Shown: positions 59,692 to 64,000 of the stretch, in pieces | Position numbering within the stretch: position 1 is the first letter of the stretch | How the letters are laid out: each line of letters begins with the position of its first letter | Origin: Alphaproteobacteria bacterium | GTDB lineage: Bacteria > Pseudomonadota > Alphaproteobacteria > Micropepsales > Micropepsaceae | NCBI GenBank assembly: GCA_016125165.1 | Contig: WGMH01000001.1 | Coordinates: 62,001-126,000 of the forward strand | Direction of reading: 5' to 3' | DNA: 64,000 bases | Notes under the pieces: generated by a model | Databases searched by the model: none | Seen by the model: the letters and a program-made list of their open reading frames with translations, nothing else | Told to the model about the DNA's origin: nothing | Made by a program: the position numbers and the translations under genes

Positions 59692-61518
59692 CTACATGGC
59701 AGCAGCCAGCGGCGCCGGCGCGCTCCGTGGTTCCACGGCCCAATCCTTGCCATCTGCCGTCATTTTGCGCACCACCACGCTCATCAGCAGGCCCTCATGC
59801 GAAATCACGAAGCGTCGCGCAAGGAGCAGGTCGACATGCGCTTCAATGTGCGCGGGCAGGCTTTCGCGCGTGCGCGGTTTCTCCAGGTGGACAAGGGCCT
59901 CGCCCGCGGCGGGCGGCAGAACGGTCAGTTTTTCCACTGCGTCCGGCCGCGTATCGCGCACCAGAATGTTACCCGAAGGCCATGCATGCGCGGTGAGCTT
60001 CGGCCGCTCCTTGCGATTCTGCCACAGCTTGCGCCAGCGCTCCACAGCGGCGGTCAACGCTTCCAGCAGCACCGTATCATCGAGAAGTGCTGTCGTGTAT
60101 TCGCCATAGAAATGGAACGCGATGTCATCCAGAGGCGCGTCCTTCGGGTAGAGGCCGCGATAGACGTCGAAAGGCTTCAGCACCGCAATGCCCATCGCAG
60201 CGTGATCGTCGAAATTCGGGCTGAAGCGATCGATCATGATCTGCACGAAGCCGTCCGGCGGCTGCAGGTGCGGAATGTCCCGAAGCAGCGCAATCGTCTC
60301 GCGATAGTTCTGAACGGTCTCGCCGGGAAAACCGAAAAGCAGATTCCAGCCCACCTTCATGCCATACGCGGCGCACATGCGCAGCAGCGACACGTTCTGG
60401 TGCGCCGAAACGCCCTTGCGCATCAATTTCAGCACCGGCGTTGAAAGCGACTCGATGCCCGGCTGGATGGAATAGACTCCCGCCCGCATCATCAGCGCGA
60501 TCTGTTCGGCCTTCAGATTTGACTTCACCTCATAGAACATGCGCGCGGGAAAACGCCGCTCCGCAAGCTGCGGCAGCACATCGGCAAAGAAATGTGTGGG
60601 CATGATGTTGTCCGCGGTGCGGATGACCGTGCCGGGCCACTCTTCGGAAAGCTCCGTGATTTCGCGAAGCACGCGTTCCGGAGATTTGTCGCGAAAGCTC
60701 ATGCCGTTCTGGTTCAGCCCGCAAAAGGTGCAATGATGCTTGGCGCCCCACCAACAACCCCGCGATGACTCGTAGGTCACATATTTCGGCGGAGGCAGCA
60801 GTCCTGCCGCGTGGTATTCGCTGACGGCGGCCTTGTAGTCGGAAAAATCCGGCGTCGGCACCACTTCCATTGTGGTCACCGCCAAGCAGGGAACGATGCG
60901 TCCTTCGGGGCGCTCACCACGCGTAAGATAGGCTTCGCAGAAGTCGGGAAATACCGTGTCGGCCTCGCCATCGAAGAAATAATCGATGCAATCGAAAACC
61001 TGCGCGAGGCCCTTTGCCATCACGCCCGCCACATTGGCACCGCCCATCACGATCAGCGCATCTGGCAAGGCCGCACGCACGCGCCGCGCGATTGCGAAGG
61101 ATGCCATGTTCTGCTGGAACATGTTCGTGATGCCGACGATGCGGGGATTTACCTGAACGATGGCTTCAACGACTTCATCCAGATGCGCTTTCACTTCGGG
61201 TGCGGCCGCTTCCACGTACGCCAAAATCTTCGGGCGCGAGGAGACGGCAGGTAGGGTCGCAAGCACCTCCGGTGGATAAGCATGGTCGCGGAACACAAGT
61301 TCGCCCGGTTGCCGCTTGGGCAGGGTATCGGCGATACGGTCGTAGAGCTCTACCCCGATGCGCGCGGCAAACATCATGTGGGCGAATACGGGTTTGATCG
61401 AAAGCCCGCGCGCCCGGCAGGCCGCAAGCATCGTCGCGGTGCCGAGCGGCGCATGTTTCACGGATGCGAACGCCGGAACCACGAAGCATATATCTGCCTT
61501 ACCCGTCTGCAATGCCAA
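59692..61518 (-). CDS. B12-binding radical SAM RiPP maturase (C-methyltransferase family), copy 2
   Basis: A 608-residue relative of the enzyme at 42551-44434, with a cobalamin-binding-like N-terminal domain (ICFVVPAFASVKHAPLGTAT, ALIVMGGANVAGVMAKGLAQ, DYFFDGEADTVFPDF) and a cluster C255-x7-C263-x2-C266 in SSRGCWWGAKHHCTFCGLNQ. Also shared are MFYEVKSNLKAEQIALMMRA, YSIQPGIESLSTPVLKLMRK and VGWNLLFGFPGETVQNYRE. The C-terminal 100 residues differ most between copies. No precursor peptide, peptidase or exporter is nearby. Downstream are a GFA and a WYL regulator gene. Confidence 0.88.
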   Translation of the reverse strand: MALQTGKADICFVVPAFASVKHAPLGTATMLAACRARGLSIKPVFAHMMFAARIGVELYDRIADTLPKRQPGELVFRDHAYPPEVLATLPAVSSRPKILAYVEAAAPEVKAHLDEVVEAIVQVNPRIVGITNMFQQNMASFAIARRVRAALPDALIVMGGANVAGVMAKGLAQVFDCIDYFFDGEADTVFPDFCEAYLTRGERPEGRIVPCLAVTTMEVVPTPDFSDYKAAVSEYHAAGLLPPPKYVTYESSRGCWWGAKHHCTFCGLNQNGMSFRDKSPERVLREITELSEEWPGTVIRTADNIMPTHFFADVLPQLAERRFPARMFYEVKSNLKAEQIALMMRAGVYSIQPGIESLSTPVLKLMRKGVSAHQNVSLLRMCAAYGMKVGWNLLFGFPGETVQNYRETIALLRDIPHLQPPDGFVQIMIDRFSPNFDDHAAMGIAVLKPFDVYRGLYPKDAPLDDIAFHFYGEYTTALLDDTVLLEALTAAVERWRKLWQNRKERPKLTAHAWPSGNILVRDTRPDAVEKLTVLPPAAGEALVHLEKPRTRESLPAHIEAHVDLLLARRFVISHEGLLMSVVVRKMTADGKDWAVEPRSAPAPLAAAM

Positions 61519-61574
61519 GCCCCCAAAATCAGCTTGCGCATAGTGGCGGGCTTTTCAGCAACTTCCAAGAAGAT

Positions 61575-61601
61575 GCCCGCCCGGAACTTGTCGGGGCGGG
61601 C
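61575..61601 (-). terminator. Hairpin after M56 peptidase gene
   Basis: GCCCGCCC (61575-61582) pairs with GGGCGGGC (61594-61601) about 20 bases past the M56 stop. It probably ends the blaI-M56 transcript ahead of the radical SAM gene. Only a weak T run follows. Confidence 0.6.
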
Positions 61602-61618
61602 GAAGGTAATGCCGCTTC

Positions 61619-63304
61619 TTAGTCTTCGCTGGGTTCGTCCGCTTCCGGATCGGCGTCGCTGCTGTCTGTACGGTGGATGATGACGTTGCCCTTGTCATCG
61701 ATATGTTTCTCTATGGTCACCACCACCGGCCCATGCACATTGCCCATGGCGAGCTTGAGTTGCTGTTCGGCATTGCGCAGAGCCTCATCCACCTGCTTGC
61801 GCACGCCTTCTTCCATCTTGACGCTGGCAAGTGCGCGGCGGGCATCGGCCATCGCCTTGTCGATTTCCGGTTGCGCATCGCGCGCACGCTTCATGGCCAG
61901 CGCAATCTGCGGACGGGCCTCATCCATGGCGCGCATCGCCTTCAAATGGGCCATGTGCGCGTCCTTCATCACCTGTTCGACCTGCGGCCGCGCCTTGTCC
62001 AGTGCTGCGCGCGCATCATCGTGGGCCTTCCTGATGACGATTTGAATTTTCTTCTTTTCCGCATCCGTCAGCGGCTTGCCGTCACGTTCGATGCGCACGA
62101 AGTGCACATCGCTGTCATCGCTTACGCCTTCGGGCGGCGTCGGCGGTTCGGGCAGCGCGGCGATATCCGCCGGTTCCGCGGGCAACTCGGCAGCGCTCAC
62201 CGCTGCGGGCGCCTTTGGTGCAGCGGGCACGTCGGCCGGCGTGGCGATAGCGGGTGGCGCCATGGGTTCGGCTTCATCGGCAAGCGATGGGCAGGCCAGC
62301 GCCAGCGCCGCAGTTGCGACAAAGCCCAGTCCAGCAATTTTGAACGCATCCATTGCACGCACTCCATGTCTGGGTTGATCGGGAGAAAGAATTGCCGTCA
62401 CGCGCGCTTCGAGCGATGAACGCCGCGCCATTGGCACCAGCGATGCACTGGCAAGACGGCTTTCGCGGAACTGTGCGGCGATTGCCACCAGCGCACCGGC
62501 ATAGTCGGACGGCCGCACGCCGGCGCCGATGACGGCATCGTCTGCCGCCACTTCGGCCTCGCGGGACAGTGCGCGCGCGGCCAGCCACACCAGCGGATTG
62601 GGCCAGTAAACCGTACAGGCGAGCTGCGCCAGAAGCTGCGAAAGGCAGTCCAGGCGGCGCACATGCGCAAGCTCGTGCAACAGCACTGGGCGCAGTTTTT
62701 CATTGGTCCAGTGCGCGGCATCGCATGGCAGCAAGACCACCGGGCGGATGAAGCCCCATGTCACCGGGCCGGAATTATCGCCCGACATGCGCAGTTCGCA
62801 GCGGCGCGCGAAATCTTCCAGCCCCGCACGCGCGAACGGTGCGCTGTTCATGGTGAGCGCGTTGATGCCGATGGCGCCGAACAGCAGTCGCGCGCCTGCG
62901 AAGCCGGCGCCCATTGCCCACAGCGCAAATAGGGCGCTGGCGATATCGGCCAGATTCAGAACATGCACCGGCGCACTGGAAGGCTGTGCCCGCGACGGCA
63001 GCGCGTTTTGCGGCAACACTGCGGCCGCGTCCTTCAAAGTCGTGGCAGGCGCCGCGACCGGCTCGGCCATTGCGATCGTTGCCTGCCGGTGCACCACGAT
63101 GGGCGATGGCGCGATGAAGGCCACCACAGGCACGGCGAGCATCGCGATGAATGCCGTCACCCAGACCAGATGGCGCAGCGCCGCCGTTTTCGCGAAGCGG
63201 TTGACGAAGATCGCCGCGGCCACAAGCACCAGCGAACCGCCCACGCCGCCACCCGCAAGCAGCAACAATTTGAGCGCAAAATCTTCGGTCATCAGCCCTT
63301 CCAT
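61619..63304 (-). CDS. M56 family metallopeptidase (BlaR1-like) with long helical tail
   Basis: A 561-residue membrane protease. The N-terminal domain has about four spans; zinc is bound by HELAH in VLLHELAHVRRLDCLSQLLA, with the second ligand region in SREAEVAADDAVIG. The C-terminal 230 residues replace the penicillin-sensing domain of BlaR1: a proline/alanine-rich linker and then a repeated DARAALDKARPQVEQ-like helix (KDAHMAHLKAMRAMDEARPQ, IALAMKRARDAQPEID). It is likely to cleave the adjacent BlaI repressor in response to a periplasmic signal. It starts two bases after BlaI. Confidence 0.88.
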   Translation of the reverse strand: MEGLMTEDFALKLLLLAGGGVGGSLVLVAAAIFVNRFAKTAALRHLVWVTAFIAMLAVPVVAFIAPSPIVVHRQATIAMAEPVAAPATTLKDAAAVLPQNALPSRAQPSSAPVHVLNLADIASALFALWAMGAGFAGARLLFGAIGINALTMNSAPFARAGLEDFARRCELRMSGDNSGPVTWGFIRPVVLLPCDAAHWTNEKLRPVLLHELAHVRRLDCLSQLLAQLACTVYWPNPLVWLAARALSREAEVAADDAVIGAGVRPSDYAGALVAIAAQFRESRLASASLVPMARRSSLEARVTAILSPDQPRHGVRAMDAFKIAGLGFVATAALALACPSLADEAEPMAPPAIATPADVPAAPKAPAAVSAAELPAEPADIAALPEPPTPPEGVSDDSDVHFVRIERDGKPLTDAEKKKIQIVIRKAHDDARAALDKARPQVEQVMKDAHMAHLKAMRAMDEARPQIALAMKRARDAQPEIDKAMADARRALASVKMEEGVRKQVDEALRNAEQQLKLAMGNVHGPVVVTIEKHIDDKGNVIIHRTDSSDADPEADEPSED

Positions 63305-63305
63305 G

Positions 63306-63722
63306 TCAGCGCCCTTCCCGCTTCGCGGATTCGATGAGATTGGAAAGCCGTTCCAGTTCCTCCCGCGAGATATCGGCGTCGTCGCGAGTCAGCAGCGCGC
63401 TCACGGCGCGTTCCACCGAATTGTCGAAGAAAGTCTTGAGCAGCGAGTCGATGGCGCGGCGGCTCATTTGTTCGCGCGCCACGGCGGGCTCATAGATGTA
63501 GCGCGTGCCGTCACTGGTGTGGCGCACATGACCCTTCTTTTCCAGAATGGTCAGCAGCGTGCGGATGGCGGTGGTGGATGGAGGATCGCCAATGGCATCG
63601 CGGATTTCGGCGGCGGAGCCGCGCTTCAAGCGGTAAAGCGCATCCATGATTTCGCGCTCGCGGCGCGAGAACCCGTCCGAGCCCGCGGCGCCTGCCACCT
63701 TGTTCTTCGGTTTCTTGACCAT
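63306..63722 (-). CDS. blaI: BlaI/MecI/CopY family repressor
   Basis: A 138-residue winged-helix repressor. The core is FSRREREIMDALYRLKRGSA, then AEIRDAIGDPPSTTAIRTLL, and VRHTSDGTRYIYEPAVAREQ, typical of BlaI/MecI. The C-terminal helix mediates dimers and holds the cleavage region. The protein should repress its own operon until the M56 protease cuts it. No beta-lactamase or PBP gene is in the window, so the regulated process is unknown. Palindromic sites lie at and before its start. Confidence 0.9.
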   Translation of the reverse strand: MVKKPKNKVAGAAGSDGFSRREREIMDALYRLKRGSAAEIRDAIGDPPSTTAIRTLLTILEKKGHVRHTSDGTRYIYEPAVAREQMSRRAIDSLLKTFFDNSVERAVSALLTRDDADISREELERLSNLIESAKREGR

Positions 63723-63827
63723 GCCAAAAATTTGGCACCCCGTCCGGAACCTGTCAATCCGGGGTCATATGGATTCGCGTTCATGCGGATGGCTCCTGCC
63801 ACCCTGCTGACAGGCTTTGTCAGCAGG
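63722..63827. promoter_or_regulatory. Two palindromic sites in the BlaI promoter region
   Basis: At 63722-63737, TGCCAAA and TTTGGCA flank AA and overlap the BlaI start codon. At 63803-63827, CCTGCTGACA and TGTCAGCAGG flank five bases. Either could be the BlaI operator. The TGACA/TGTCA core of the second recurs before the WYL regulator at 59239. Confidence 0.55.
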
Positions 63828-63867
63828 CCCCGCTGCACTGGCGGCGGACTCTCTCTATATTGATGAC

Positions 63868-64000
63868 ATGGCGCACAACAACGGACAGGTAGGACGGCCC
63901 GCAGGGGGCTCGGTTTCCGGCTTCGCGGAGGCCGGCGCGCGCTTCGACATGACGGGCGCGGAGATGGCCGGGTTCGTGCCGCACCGGCCCGCCCGCCCGG
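63868..64000 (+). CDS. uvrB: Possible UvrB start (partial, cut at right edge)
   Basis: An open frame runs from ATG 63868 to the window end. It ends FVPHRPARP, which is the usual extension just before the first helicase motif in alphaproteobacterial UvrB, and it starts with a glycine-rich low-complexity stretch (MAHNNGQVGRPAGGSVSGFA). Only 44 codons are visible, so the assignment rests on the tail alone. If right, this is the damage-recognition ATPase of nucleotide excision repair. A less specific ATG lies at 63863 in another frame. Confidence 0.5.
   Translation, partial: MAHNNGQVGRPAGGSVSGFAEAGARFDMTGAEMAGFVPHRPARP

Overview
The window is a stretch of GC-rich bacterial chromosome packed with protein genes on both strands. 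I see no tRNA, rRNA, CRISPR array, prophage or transposase. Several families point to an alphaproteobacterium: the DUF2849-cysI-DUF934 sulfur operon, DUF1491, a DUF5330-like protein, DUF6456, a stand-alone DnaA domain IV protein, single-domain PAS_5 proteins, and a MerR regulator over a fatty-acid oxidation operon. The repeat types also fit that class. The genus cannot be fixed from sequence reading; a Rhizomicrobium/Micropepsaceae-like soil organism is my guess.

Layout. 1-9 kb: MFS transporter (cut at the left edge) and thioesterase; assimilatory sulfite/nitrite reductase operon; PLP-dependent ornithine/lysine-type decarboxylase; sorbosone-dehydrogenase-like lipoprotein; prfC; a DUF433/DUF5615 toxin-antitoxin pair whose toxin is frameshifted. 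9-21 kb: cytochrome c, DUF1491/DUF4336, two divergent PAS histidine kinases, a MaoC dehydratase, a glutathione transferase, the coupled DUF6456/DnaA-domain-IV pair, a receiver protein, a CBS protein fused by overlap to an ArsB/NhaD-type permease, and small envelope proteins. 21-24 kb: DUF4424 protein and two PAS_5 paralogues. 24-32 kb: a six-gene minus-strand fatty-acid/branched-chain oxidation operon (merR, acyl-CoA dehydrogenase, thiolase, fadB-type enzyme, quinone oxidoreductase, enoyl-CoA hydratase) with a LiuR-type operator in front and two long palindromic repeat elements inside. 32-42 kb: MarR with S41 protease, Fe superoxide dismutase, class III aminotransferase, a third PAS_5 protein, MFS with hydrolase, POT peptide transporter, acyl-CoA ligase.

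42-64 kb: first B12-type radical SAM RiPP-maturase, DUF1499 protein, ilvD, a Phd/VapC toxin-antitoxin module with striking tandem palindromes, 2-hydroxyacid dehydrogenase, MBL hydrolase, GST with a periplasmic amino-acid-type binding protein, PNPOx protein divergent from a MarR, two tandem DUF4870-like membrane proteins, alkaline phosphatase preceded by a PHO-box-like site and a hairpin that buries its ribosome site, SYLF protein, WYL regulator, GFA protein, second radical SAM RiPP-maturase, BlaI/M56 regulator pair, and the start of what looks like uvrB at the right edge.

Most of the content is housekeeping or transport. The least explained parts are the two orphan radical SAM maturases without a recognisable precursor, the DnaA-domain-IV/DUF6456 couple with repeated DnaA-box-like sites, the REPIN-like and other palindromic repeats, the three PAS_5 paralogues, and several start-codon-proximal hairpins or palindromes.
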